NCBI GenBank assembly: GCA_030445275.1 | Contig: JAUCSE010000034.1 | Coordinates: 1 to 64,000, forward strand | Source: Mucilaginibacter sp. | GTDB taxonomy: Bacteria; Bacteroidota; Bacteroidia; Sphingobacteriales; Sphingobacteriaceae | Direction: 5' to 3' | DNA length: 64,000 nucleotides | Shown here: piece after piece, positions 36,135 through 44,032 of the stretch | Numbering within the stretch: the stretch's first letter is position 1 | Layout of the letters: each line of letters begins with the position of its first letter | Translations under genes and position numbers: made by a program | Notes under the pieces: model-generated | What the model saw: the letters and a program-made list of their open reading frames with translations, nothing else | The model's database searches: none | What the model was told of the DNA's origin: nothing

Positions 36135-36166
36135 AAAAGCTCAAAATCATGAGATTTTGAGCTTTT
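36135..36166 (-). terminator. Terminator after dnaJ
   Basis: Perfect 14-bp arms (AAAAGCTCAAAATC and GATTTTGAGCTTTT) with a 4-base loop and a T-run on the minus strand lie 40 bases past the dnaJ stop. Confidence 0.82.
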
Positions 36167-36205
36167 AAAAGACCTTTCAGCTTTCGCCTTTATCCTTTCA
36201 CCTTT

Positions 36206-37369
36206 TTATTCAAAATATTCCTTCATCCTGTCGAAAAAGCTTTTTTCGTTTTTGCCGGGATTGGGTTTAAAGTTGGGGGATGTCTGTAGTTTTTCAAGTA
36301 TCTCGCGTTCTTCGCGGCTTAATGCTTTTGGTGTCCATATGTTGATATGGATCAGCTGGTCGCCACGGTGATAAGAGTTTACTTCTGGTACGCCCTTGCC
36401 TTTAAGACGCAGTATTTTGCCGCCTTGTGTTCCCGGATCAATTTTGATCTTGGCCTTACCATCAATGGTAGGCACTTCAACTGTGGTGCCTAATGTGGCA
36501 TCAACAAAGTTTACATGCAAATCATATATAATATTGTTACCATCACGTTTCAATGTTTCATGAGGTATCTCTTCAATCAGGATGATCAGATCGCCCGGTA
36601 CACCGCCGCGAGGGGCAGCGTTACCCTTGCCGCTCATGCTTAACTGCATGCCTTCGCTTACACCGGCAGGTACGTTGATGGTGATCAGCTCTTCGCCGCG
36701 CACTACGCCATCGCCATGACAAACTGTACATTTTGACAGTATGGTACTGCCTTCGCCATTACAGGTGGGGCAGGTGCTGGTAGTTTGCATTTGGCCCAAT
36801 ATGGTATTGGTTACCCTGCGTACCGCACCAGAGCCTCCACAGGTTTTACAGGTTTGGAACGATGATTTATCCTTAGCGCCAGAGCCATCGCAGGTTCTGC
36901 AAAGGATCTGTTTATTAACTTTTATTTTCTTTTCGGCGCCATTGGCAATTTCTTCCAGTGTTAAACGTACTTTAATACGCAGATTACTGCCACGGGCTAC
37001 GCGCCTGCCAGCACCGCCACTTTGACGGCCACCGCCAAAAAAGCCTTCGAACGGACTGCCGCCGCCAAAAATATCACCAAACTGACTAAATATGTCGTCC
37101 ATATTCATGCCCTGGCCACCGTAGCCACCACCATTTGGAGATGATGCATTGGCCGCATGACCAAACTGGTCATAACGCTGACGCTTTTCAGGGCTGCTTA
37201 AAACTTCATAAGCTTCGGCTGCTTCCTTGAATTTTTCTTCCGCTTCTTTATCACCCTCGTTTTTATCGGGGTGATATTTAATAGCCATTTTACGATATGC
37301 CTTTTTTATATCATCGGCATTTGCGCCTTTAGCAACACCCAGGATATCGTAATAATCTCTTTTAGCCAT
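36206..37369 (-). CDS. dnaJ: Chaperone protein DnaJ
   Basis: A 387-residue Hsp40 co-chaperone that stimulates DnaK ATPase and delivers clients. J-domain residues 1-70 with YHPDKNEGD (HPD motif), a Gly/Phe-rich linker (70-125), then four zinc-binding CxxCxGxG repeats ([32 protein letters not shown]) and the C-terminal client domains. Normal type I length. It lies downstream of grpE in one minus-strand unit with a long inverted repeat in the gap; dnaK is elsewhere. Confidence 0.96.
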   Translation of the reverse strand: MAKRDYYDILGVAKGANADDIKKAYRKMAIKYHPDKNEGDKEAEEKFKEAAEAYEVLSSPEKRQRYDQFGHAANASSPNGGGYGGQGMNMDDIFSQFGDIFGGGSPFEGFFGGGRQSGGAGRRVARGSNLRIKVRLTLEEIANGAEKKIKVNKQILCRTCDGSGAKDKSSFQTCKTCGGSGAVRRVTNTILGQMQTTSTCPTCNGEGSTILSKCTVCHGDGVVRGEELITINVPAGVSEGMQLSMSGKGNAAPRGGVPGDLIILIEEIPHETLKRDGNNIIYDLHVNFVDATLGTTVEVPTIDGKAKIKIDPGTQGGKILRLKGKGVPEVNSYHRGDQLIHINIWTPKALSREEREILEKLQTSPNFKPNPGKNEKSFFDRMKEYFE

Positions 37370-37381
37370 ATATTCAATTGT

Positions 37382-37530
37382 TGAATTATTGAGTTAGTGA
37401 ATTAGCGATTTATGCAGGAAAACATAAACCCAATAATTCAATTTCTTTATTTATAAATATTGATAAGTAAATAATTGAGCTGTTGATTGAAAAAGTGACA
37501 CAATCACTAATTCACTAACTCAATAATTCA
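37382..37530. repeat. Word-built inverted repeat between grpE and dnaJ
   Basis: Arms of 29 bases (37382-37410 and 37502-37530) match in 28 positions; the left begins TGAATTATTGAGTTAGTGAA. The arm is itself made of repeats of the word TGAATTA/GAGTTAGTGA. In the grpE-dnaJ mRNA it would form a 29-bp stem with a 91-base loop between the two genes. Confidence 0.88.
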
Positions 37531-37538
37531 CTAATTAA

Positions 37539-38135
37539 TTACGCTCCTACAACTACTTTGGCAAAACGGATCACCCTGTCTTTCAGGTAATAACCTTTTT
37601 CCATTTCATCAACTACCTTGCCTTTTAAATCATCGGTAGGGGCAGGTATATTGGTAATGGCTTCGTGCAGGTCGGCATCAAATGGTGCGCCTATTGATTC
37701 CATTTCCTTTAAACCCTTTTGTGCCAATATATTTTTTAACTTGTTTTGAATTAAAGTTACACCCTCTTTAACAGGAGCTACATCAACCGCTTTTTCCATA
37801 GAGCGTTGCGCACGTTCAAAATCGTCCAAAACAGGTAACAGGGCAACCAATAACTCTTTCCCCTCAGTTTCGCGGGCTTCTGCACGTTCTTTGATGGTAC
37901 GTCGTCTGAAGTTATCAAACTCGGCGTATAAGCGCAGGTATTTATCATTTGCCTGTGCCAGTTCTTCTTTCAACTTATCTTCGGCAGATGGAGCGGCTGC
38001 AGCTTCCTGCTCAGCGGTTTCCGTTTGAGCTTGTTCCTGTCCGTCAGATATAATTTCCTGATCTACCTCGTTCATGTTTTCTGGAGTGTCCGTATTTTCT
38101 TTCTTCTTTTTTTTCAACATATCGTTAAATTTCAT
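37539..38135 (-). CDS. grpE: Nucleotide exchange factor GrpE
   Basis: A 198-residue protein that releases ADP from DnaK. A long acidic, disordered N-terminus (1-60) with a Lys-rich patch KKKKKEN precedes the coiled coil (65-120, DKYLRLYAEFDNFRRRTIKE) and the beta domain with the C-terminal signature GYYLKDRVIRFAKVVV. The frame is open to a TTG at 38150, but the ATG at 38135 (MKFNDML) is preferred. It is upstream of dnaJ. Confidence 0.94.
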   Translation of the reverse strand: MKFNDMLKKKKKENTDTPENMNEVDQEIISDGQEQAQTETAEQEAAAAPSAEDKLKEELAQANDKYLRLYAEFDNFRRRTIKERAEARETEGKELLVALLPVLDDFERAQRSMEKAVDVAPVKEGVTLIQNKLKNILAQKGLKEMESIGAPFDADLHEAITNIPAPTDDLKGKVVDEMEKGYYLKDRVIRFAKVVVGA

Positions 38136-38286
38136 AGCTGATAGTGCCAATCAAGTATCCTGCCATTACCTTAAAGCCGACAAGCTGTCAGTGGTATGTT
38201 TTTATAGCAGGAAGGAGTGGCATCTTTTACGCAGGAGTGACAGGTTGGCTGTCTGATGGATTGTCTGGTCTTTTTGTCTGAACCAG

Positions 38287-38432
38287 AATTTTGTCTGAAC
38301 CGGGATTAGTGGAATTAAGGGGTTATCAGGATTTTGTCTGGACTGGAATTTATGGGATTAAAGGATTTTAAGATTGCTTAGAAAAATCCTGATAATCCCA
38401 TAAATCTGTTTAATCCCGGTTCAGACAAAATT
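38287..38432. repeat. Inverted repeat of the TTTGTCTGAACCGGGATTA type
   Basis: Left arm 38287-38335 and right arm 38383-38432 pair over about 49 bases with gaps (shared ends TTTTGTCTGAACCGGGATTA and TTATCAGGATTTT). Extra partial copies of TTTGTCTGAACC precede it at 38262-38295. It fills the 340-base gap between the ftsE stop and the grpE start, where no gene is seen. Confidence 0.78.
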
Positions 38433-38475
38433 CCACGAATCCTTAAATCAAGAAAATCAAGGTTCAGAAAACGGT

Positions 38476-39156
38476 TTATATCACCGCATCTTCCAAAACC
38501 TTACCATTTTCGCATTTAATGATGCGCGATGGGAAAGTGCGGATAATATGATAATCGTGGGTGGCTATCAACACCGCGGTTCCTGACTGGCTGATCTGTT
38601 TAAGCAGCAGCACAATTTCTTCGGATGTTTCAGGATCAAGGTTACCGGTTGGCTCATCAGCCAGTATGATCTCAGGGTCATTTAGCAAGGCACGGGCAAT
38701 TACTACTCGTTGCTGCTCGCCGCCTGACAGTTCATGCGGCATTTTTTTTAATTTAGAGCGGAGGCCCACTTTTTCAAGCACATCAAGCGTACGCTCGGCT
38801 ATCAGTTTTTTGTCTGTCCAGCCGGTGGCGCGCATTACAAAAAGCAGGTTTTGTTCAATGGAACGATCGGTAAGTAATTGAAAATCCTGAAAAACAATGC
38901 CCAGCTTACGGCGCAGATAAGGAATATCACGGTTTGGAAGCTTGCTTAGCTCATAACCACAAGCATGACCGGTACCTGTTTTGATATTCAGATCGCCATA
39001 AATTATTTTAAGCAGACTGCTTTTGCCCGATCCTGTTTGGCCTATCAACCATACAAAATCGCCTTTATCAATATGCAGGTTAACGTTTGATAATACCAGG
39101 TGCGACTGCTGAAAAACATCAACATTGTTTAGCTTTATAATAGAATTTCCGATCAT
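38476..39156 (-). CDS. ftsE: FtsE-type ABC ATPase
   Basis: A 226-residue ATPase. Walker A GQTGSGKSS (residues 36-44), signature LSGGEQQRVVIARALL, Walker B EIILADEPTGNLDPET and the switch His ATHDYHI. The NLDPET form and length fit FtsE, which with FtsX controls cell-wall hydrolases at the septum. ftsX is not beside it here, so a LolD-like role is an alternative. It starts 5 bases after the preceding 67-residue gene. Confidence 0.82.
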   Translation of the reverse strand: MIGNSIIKLNNVDVFQQSHLVLSNVNLHIDKGDFVWLIGQTGSGKSSLLKIIYGDLNIKTGTGHACGYELSKLPNRDIPYLRRKLGIVFQDFQLLTDRSIEQNLLFVMRATGWTDKKLIAERTLDVLEKVGLRSKLKKMPHELSGGEQQRVVIARALLNDPEIILADEPTGNLDPETSEEIVLLLKQISQSGTAVLIATHDYHIIRTFPSRIIKCENGKVLEDAVI

Positions 39157-39161
39157 CTTTT

Positions 39162-39365
39162 TTATAGCTCTAATTTTAAGATCTGCCCAAAAGGGAGGTC
39201 TTTAATAATATTCATAATATATTCGGCCTTATCGGCCAGTCCTGCCTTGTCCAATGATTTCTCAGGCCTGTCAACCCTGAAATAGGCCAGCAGCGTAAAT
39301 TTATCATCACGCAGCTGTACATAATCAGGTATTTTGGCAACGCCTTTTACTTTTATAATATACAT
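39162..39365 (-). CDS. Small conserved protein of unknown function
   Basis: A 67-residue protein (MYIIKVKGVAKIPDYVQLRD; ending LPFGQILKLEL) with a beta-rich start and a helical end. No domain recognised. It is 5 bases upstream of ftsE in the same direction, so the two are almost certainly cotranscribed. I recall similar small proteins next to ftsE in Bacteroidota, but cannot name a family. Confidence 0.65.
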   Translation of the reverse strand: MYIIKVKGVAKIPDYVQLRDDKFTLLAYFRVDRPEKSLDKAGLADKAEYIMNIIKDLPFGQILKLEL

Positions 39366-39545
39366 TTTTTAAGCTTAAGGCTTAAAGCGCAAAGCTAAAA
39401 GCAACTAATCATCATTAAAAGCAAGCTTTAGGCCTTCGGCTTTTAGCTTTTGGCTCATTTTTTAAGCTTAAGGCTTAAAGCACAAAGCTCAAAGCAATCA
39501 TTATAAAAAGCAAGCTTTTAGCTTTTGGCCTTCTGCTTTCAGCTC
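39363..39545. repeat. Tandemly repeated AAGCTTAAGGCTTAAAGC unit
   Basis: Two copies of a unit with a 93-base period: CATTTTTTAAGCTTAAGG begins at 39363 and again at 39456. Each unit has an inverted half (AAAGCAAGCTTT and AGCTTTTGG). The first copy overlaps the start codon of the 67-residue gene. Confidence 0.8.
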
Positions 39546-39567
39546 ACCTTCCAAAGGTATTGTTATT

Positions 39568-40593
39568 TTAAAGATTTGACAAAAATTCCATTGTATCAAT
39601 CCCATCGGCGTAATCCCATAATGCAGGTTGCTGGCTTTGGCCAAAACCTACCACCTGGTTTGGTACGCTGATAGGTGCTTTGGTAACAATACACTGTATA
39701 TTTTCGCTTTGGTCAATAAGTATTTGCTGTGCCGCTGCCAGATCATCATAATAGCTAAAATACACTACTGAAAGGGGCGATGCCATGCGGTCATCTTCCT
39801 TAACCATCAAAAAGCCATTATCCAGGTGCTTGTCGCTGTTTACCAGATATATAGATTTATTGTAATCGTAGTTGTTATTGTATTTATGGTGATGGATAAT
39901 GGCTTTATGCTCTTCTATCGATTCAAAAAAGAAATTAAAAATATAACCCGCCGGCACCAGTAATTTTGACACGTTACGGCAGCCGAGGCCGTAATAATCA
40001 AAAATATCGTGTCCTAAACTAAATAGTTCTTCGGCAGTTTCGGTGCCGGTTAGCAGGGCAATACTATTGCGGTTTTTGCGAATGATATTGGGAACTTTGC
40101 CGAAATAATAATCAAAATAACGCGAGCTGTTATTGCTGCCGGTAGCTATAATAGCATCAAAATCAACCAGTCGTTCTACAAAACTGTACTGATCGGCAAA
40201 ACTGTTATCGATGTCTACCAGGCGTTGTAGTACCTGTTTGATCAGGCGGGCATCCTGCGATGATGCTTTAATCAATGCATGGTTGCCGCTGGCCAGCACG
40301 CACAGCACATCATGAAAACCCACCAGGGGGATATTTCCTGCCAAAATAAGGCCCACTTTTTTGCTTTCCTTTTCATTATTCAGGTAATAATCTGATAGCC
40401 AGGTATGCAGATCTGCCTCATTGAGCATCTTACCGATGGCGGTTACTGCTTCTGAAACACTTTCGGGTGTAAACCAGGCATTGTGGTACCGTTCGTCGTT
40501 AATAATGGCCTGCAGCGCTGCATCCGGCTCCGTTAACTGTTTTCCTAACCTTGAAAATGAATTTATTGCGTTTTTTATATTAATTTTTGACAT
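39568..40593 (-). CDS. LuxC-type acyl-CoA reductase
   Basis: A 341-residue protein of the acyl-CoA reductase (LuxC) family, which reduces long-chain acyl groups to aldehydes with NADPH. Recognisable parts are LILAGNIPLVGFHDVLCVLA, a Rossmann-like region (GSNNSSRYFDYYFGKVP), and GLGCRNVSKLLVP holding the likely catalytic cysteine. No luciferase genes are near, so the role is probably in lipid or aldehyde metabolism. It is divergent from the ferredoxin gene, an arrangement I recall from other Bacteroidota. Confidence 0.85.
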   Translation of the reverse strand: MSKINIKNAINSFSRLGKQLTEPDAALQAIINDERYHNAWFTPESVSEAVTAIGKMLNEADLHTWLSDYYLNNEKESKKVGLILAGNIPLVGFHDVLCVLASGNHALIKASSQDARLIKQVLQRLVDIDNSFADQYSFVERLVDFDAIIATGSNNSSRYFDYYFGKVPNIIRKNRNSIALLTGTETAEELFSLGHDIFDYYGLGCRNVSKLLVPAGYIFNFFFESIEEHKAIIHHHKYNNNYDYNKSIYLVNSDKHLDNGFLMVKEDDRMASPLSVVYFSYYDDLAAAQQILIDQSENIQCIVTKAPISVPNQVVGFGQSQQPALWDYADGIDTMEFLSNL

Positions 40594-40633
40594 ATATATG
40601 GTAAGGATTTAAACCCTTAAAGCCTTTTTTTGT

Positions 40634-40641
40634 TATATTTG
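40634..40641 (+). promoter_or_regulatory. Candidate -7 element of the ferredoxin gene
   Basis: TATATTTG is an exact TAnnTTTG match 53 bases upstream of the ferredoxin ATG at 40695. No well-spaced TTG at -33 is seen. Confidence 0.4.
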
Positions 40642-40694
40642 TACGCTTGTTAATTTCAGGCAAAGTTAATTGAGATTATTAGATATTTAGAAAT

Positions 40695-41048
40695 ATGGCG
40701 ATTAAAATCACCGATGAATGCATAAACTGCGGAGCTTGCGAACCTGAGTGCCCCAATAATGCTATTTATGATGCAGGCGCGGCATGGCGTTTTAGCGATG
40801 GTACAGGGCTTAAAGGAGTTATTGATTTCGGCGATGGTAATACATTAAACGCCGATGAAACTCAGGCTGCCTTGTCTGATGATATATATTACATAGTACC
40901 CGATAAGTGTACCGAGTGTGTTGGTTTTCATGATGAGCCACAATGTGCTGCAGTATGCCCTGTAGACTGTTGTGTAGATGATGAAGACATCCGCGAAAGC
41001 GAAGAAGAACTGCTGGCCAAAAAAGATTGGCTGCACATGAACGAATAA
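40695..41048 (+). CDS. Two-cluster 4Fe-4S ferredoxin
   Basis: A 117-residue electron carrier. The first cluster motif is CINCGACEPECP (near residues 10-21), and the second is CTECVGFHDEPQCAAVCPVDCC with the insertion typical of the YfhL/Alvin-type ferredoxins. A 45-residue insert separates the motifs. It is expected to be cytoplasmic. Its redox partner is not shown by the sequence. The divergent neighbour is a LuxC-type reductase. Confidence 0.92.
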   Translation: MAIKITDECINCGACEPECPNNAIYDAGAAWRFSDGTGLKGVIDFGDGNTLNADETQAALSDDIYYIVPDKCTECVGFHDEPQCAAVCPVDCCVDDEDIRESEEELLAKKDWLHMNE

Positions 41049-41070
41049 TATCCTATTTTAATGATATTAA

Positions 41071-41100
41071 AAAGGGAACAGCTTGCTGTTCCCTTTTTTT
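41071..41100 (+). terminator. Rho-independent terminator of the ferredoxin gene
   Basis: Arms AAAGGGAACAGC and GCTGTTCCCTTT with a 2-base loop are followed by seven T, 22 bases past the stop. Part of a GTCTCAAATC-type word (41117-41138) lies just beyond. Confidence 0.9.
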
Positions 41101-41151
41101 GTGTTTGACGATTTATAATCGTGTCTCAAATCTAATATCTAACACCTACCT

Positions 41152-42096
41152 TCACAAACTAAGCTCCATGTGTATGTTAGCCCGTTGGTAGGGCGTGGCA
41201 GCTGCTTTGAACTCTGTAAAGCCATATTTTTTGTATAAAGATATAGCCGGGACAAGATCGCGATTTGAGCCTAGCCAAATGCGGGTTCCGCCCAGTTCTT
41301 TTACCTTGGCTATAGCTGCATTCATCAGGAAGTTGCCAATTTTACGACCCTGGTATTTGGGGCTTACCGCCATTTTGGCCAACTCATAGTCGGTTGGGCT
41401 GGTTTTGATCAGGGCGCAGGTGCCGGCAATATCATCATTGATCTGAGCAAAAAGTATTTCACCCCCATCGGCCAGAATGTGCTCTTCAGGGTGGTCAAGC
41501 TGCTCCAGATCGTGTTCTTCTACCGTGAAGTAAGTGTTGATCCATTCAATATTCAGGTTCTTAAAATGGCGCGCGTATTGCGGCTCATAGGTAATCACCT
41601 TAACGGGGCTGTTACCTTGCGGATTAAACATTTCCTGAAACCGTTGGTAATATGACTTTTCGTTTAATTGTGCTTCAGTTTCCATAATTGCACTTAATAA
41701 ATTGTTTTGTTGATTATTGAAAAGCGCTTTGTTAAGCGCCACGATCTTAGCCCAAACCCGCTCAAGCTTGGGTAATGATTCTCTGCCTTTTGCTGATAAC
41801 CTGAGCAAGCGCCTACGGCTATCAGTAGTCGATTTTGCCGATTCAATAAAACCCAATTCCTCCAGCTCCTTGGCCAGGTGAATAACACCAGGGTGGGTAA
41901 GGCCCAGTTCTTCGGCTATTTCAGTTACACCAGCCTCGCCTTGCTTGCTAATCAGGTAATACAGCGTAAAATATTTAGGTTCAAAATTTAGCTGCTCATC
42001 TTTATAAATCATGGCAACATCCTTTGCAAAATACTCATATAAGCGTTTTAGCCGTGCTCCTACGGCTAGTTCTTCCAGTTCGTCTATTATATTCAT
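41152..42096 (-). CDS. MarR-type regulator fused to a GNAT acetyltransferase
   Basis: A 314-residue fusion. Residues 1-140 form a MarR winged helix (GVTEIAEELGLTHPGVIHLA; STTDSRRRLLRLSAKGRE); residues 165-310 are a GNAT acetyltransferase with the acetyl-CoA loop at VSPKYQGRKIGNFLMNAAI. Such fusions are regulators with a linked enzyme whose substrate is unknown. A perfect palindrome (42106-42117) at its own promoter suggests autoregulation. Confidence 0.88.
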   Translation of the reverse strand: MNIIDELEELAVGARLKRLYEYFAKDVAMIYKDEQLNFEPKYFTLYYLISKQGEAGVTEIAEELGLTHPGVIHLAKELEELGFIESAKSTTDSRRRLLRLSAKGRESLPKLERVWAKIVALNKALFNNQQNNLLSAIMETEAQLNEKSYYQRFQEMFNPQGNSPVKVITYEPQYARHFKNLNIEWINTYFTVEEHDLEQLDHPEEHILADGGEILFAQINDDIAGTCALIKTSPTDYELAKMAVSPKYQGRKIGNFLMNAAIAKVKELGGTRIWLGSNRDLVPAISLYKKYGFTEFKAAATPYQRANIHMELSL

Positions 42097-42105
42097 GGTT
42101 GTTAC

Positions 42106-42117
42106 GTAAGTACTTAC
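42106..42117. promoter_or_regulatory. Perfect palindrome, candidate MarR operator
   Basis: GTAAGTACTTAC is self-complementary, lies 10 bases upstream of the MarR-GNAT start codon and touches its minus-strand -7 box. Short palindromes at this position are typical MarR operators, so binding here would block the promoter. Inferred, not shown. Confidence 0.55.
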
Positions 42118-42150
42118 AAATATATAAATTATTTTATATTTATATATTTG
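42117..42150. promoter_or_regulatory. Divergent promoter pair
   Basis: Two exact TATATTTG -7 elements face away from each other: minus strand at 42117-42124 for the MarR-GNAT gene and plus strand at 42143-42150 for the NlpC/P60 gene. Neither has a clear -33 TTG at the standard spacing. Confidence 0.5.
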
Positions 42151-42165
42151 TATTTAACAATTATA

Positions 42166-42927
42166 ATGGAATACGGTATTTGTAACCTGGCAGTTATCCC
42201 ACTGCGTGCTGAGCCTAATGATCGTAGCGAACAGGTGTCGCAAGTGTTATTTGGCGAAATATTTGAAGTGACAGAGTGGACTGAACGTTGGGTAAAGATT
42301 ATCACCGAAAGTGATAGTTATACCGGGTGGATCGGTCGGCTACAGTTTGCTATGCTGGGTCACATAGCTTATAAAAACTTAAAACAAACACCACCGCCTT
42401 TAACTTACCGACCCATAACGCAAGCCTGGAAAATTGCAGATAACAGCGTGATCTACCTGCCCGCAGGTAGTTCGCTTGCATTTTTAGAGGGTACAACCTG
42501 CCGGATAGATAACGAGCGGTATGAGATCATAGGTGAGATAGGCGAGCGCGAAGATATGGCTACAACGGCCAAATCATTTTTAAACTCTCCGTATTTGTGG
42601 GGAGGTCGCACCCATTTTGGTATTGATTGCTCTGGTTTTACACAGGTGGTATTTAAGCTGAATAATATCCAACTAAAACGTGATGCCAGTCAGCAGGTGG
42701 AGCAGGGTACTTTGGTTAAAAATATAAATGATGTTCGTTTAGGCGATCTCGCCTTTTTTAACAATGATGCCGGTAAAGTTACCCATGTGGGTATTATGCT
42801 GAATAATGTGGATATCATCCATGCATCGGGCAAAGTGAAAATTGATACCCTGGATACTGCGGGAATCTACTCTAAAGAGCAAAAACGAAACACGCATAAA
42901 TTGCATAGTATCAGACGGTTTATGTAG
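42166..42927 (+). CDS. NlpC/P60 (C40) cell-wall peptidase
   Basis: About 253 residues from the ATG at 42166; an earlier TTG at 42148 lies in the -7 box and is rejected. An N-terminal SH3-like domain (LRAEPNDRSEQVSQVLFGEI; YTGWIGRLQ) precedes the catalytic domain with C155 (GIDCSGFTQ) and H207 (VTHVGIML). The enzyme cuts between gamma-D-Glu and the diamino acid in peptidoglycan stem peptides. No signal peptide is visible, as in cytoplasmic recycling enzymes (YkfC-like). Confidence 0.88.
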   Translation: MEYGICNLAVIPLRAEPNDRSEQVSQVLFGEIFEVTEWTERWVKIITESDSYTGWIGRLQFAMLGHIAYKNLKQTPPPLTYRPITQAWKIADNSVIYLPAGSSLAFLEGTTCRIDNERYEIIGEIGEREDMATTAKSFLNSPYLWGGRTHFGIDCSGFTQVVFKLNNIQLKRDASQQVEQGTLVKNINDVRLGDLAFFNNDAGKVTHVGIMLNNVDIIHASGKVKIDTLDTAGIYSKEQKRNTHKLHSIRRFM

Positions 42928-42939
42928 GGGGTAGAGGCT

Positions 42940-43010
42940 GTCATGTTGAGCTTGTCGAAACATGGTGGGCAGGCCTTTGCGTACGAGTCTTCGACAAGCT
43001 CAGACTGACA
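42940..43010. repeat. GTCAT-type element between convergent genes
   Basis: GTCATGTTGAGCTTGTCGAA on the left and TTCGACAAGCTCAGACTGAC on the right form an inverted repeat of about 71 bp, with the same architecture as the other GTCAT elements. It lies between the NlpC/P60 gene and the convergent WD40 gene. Confidence 0.72.
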
Positions 43011-43023
43011 GGTCTTTGGATAT

Positions 43024-43929
43024 CTAATCAAACTTAATATTCCAAACAATCACCTTTTTATCATCGCTTACAGATAATAGCTGATCGCCGTTCCAGGCCA
43101 GTTTGTTTACGGAGAGGGGATGACTTGCATGCCCTTTTTCGCGACTGATGATCTTGTATAATTTAAAGTCATTGGCCCCCCAGATCTTGATGCCTTTATC
43201 CATACTTGCTGTGGCAAAATAGGGTAGGGATGGATGAAACAGAATATGGTTAACCGCGAATAAATGCGCGGGGATATTTTTGATGAGTTGGTAGGTTACA
43301 CTATCCCATATCTTTATTTGTGCATCACGCCCGCCCGAAGCCAGATAAGTACCATCCGGACTATAAGCTAAAGCAAAAACCGACATAGTATGGCCATGCA
43401 GCGCTTTAAGTAAGGTATAGTCATCCAGGTCATAAATTTTGATAGAATTATCCCTGCAGCCAAAGGCCACCTGTTTTTCGTCGGGGGATATGGCTATGCA
43501 GCGTACGGTATCGGTTGATACTTTGATGCTGTGCACCATCTCTAAACTGGCCAGGTTCCATACCGAAACTGTTCCATCTTCAGAGGCCACCAGGAGCTCG
43601 TTTTTTTTGCTGGCAGACTTAATATCAAATATCGGTTTTCGGTGATGTGCAAGTGATTTAATAAGTTTTTGACGTATAAAATCAAACACCAGCACTTCGC
43701 CACTACGTAAACCGGTAAGTAATATGGGATAGCCTACAGGGCCATGTATAGCATAAATAGAAGCATTAACCGGGAACATTACTTTGATGAAGGAAAAATC
43801 CTTCAGGCTCCATTCTACCAGACCTTTATCGTTGCCGCCGGTAAACAGTATATCCGGCTTTTGCGAAAGTTCCAGCGTAAAAATGGGGTTGCCATGTCCG
43901 GTTAGTTCAGCTATTTTTTCAACGTTCAT
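43024..43929 (-). CDS. WD40-repeat protein
   Basis: A 301-residue cytoplasmic beta-propeller of about seven WD40 repeats. Visible repeat ends are GTVSVWNLASLEMVHS, SIKIYDLDDYTLLKAL, AQIKIWDSVTYQLIKN and KGIKIWGANDFKLYK. Such proteins act as interaction scaffolds. No enzymatic domain or signal peptide is present and the partner is unknown. It follows the beta-lactamase gene by 103 bases in the same direction. Confidence 0.88.
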   Translation of the reverse strand: MNVEKIAELTGHGNPIFTLELSQKPDILFTGGNDKGLVEWSLKDFSFIKVMFPVNASIYAIHGPVGYPILLTGLRSGEVLVFDFIRQKLIKSLAHHRKPIFDIKSASKKNELLVASEDGTVSVWNLASLEMVHSIKVSTDTVRCIAISPDEKQVAFGCRDNSIKIYDLDDYTLLKALHGHTMSVFALAYSPDGTYLASGGRDAQIKIWDSVTYQLIKNIPAHLFAVNHILFHPSLPYFATASMDKGIKIWGANDFKLYKIISREKGHASHPLSVNKLAWNGDQLLSVSDDKKVIVWNIKFD

Positions 43930-44032
43930 CTTAAGTTGTTCATAATCTATAGATCTTGACAGGAAATGTTACCGTACAAAAGTATAATTTTTGCGGCGAT
44001 CATTAAATGGCTATCCATCAGCCTAAAGCAAT

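Noticed and set aside
39363..39545. Possible CRISPR or VNTR array
   Set aside because: Only two units with no spacer structure and no cas genes; it is a tandem duplication of a palindromic repeat.
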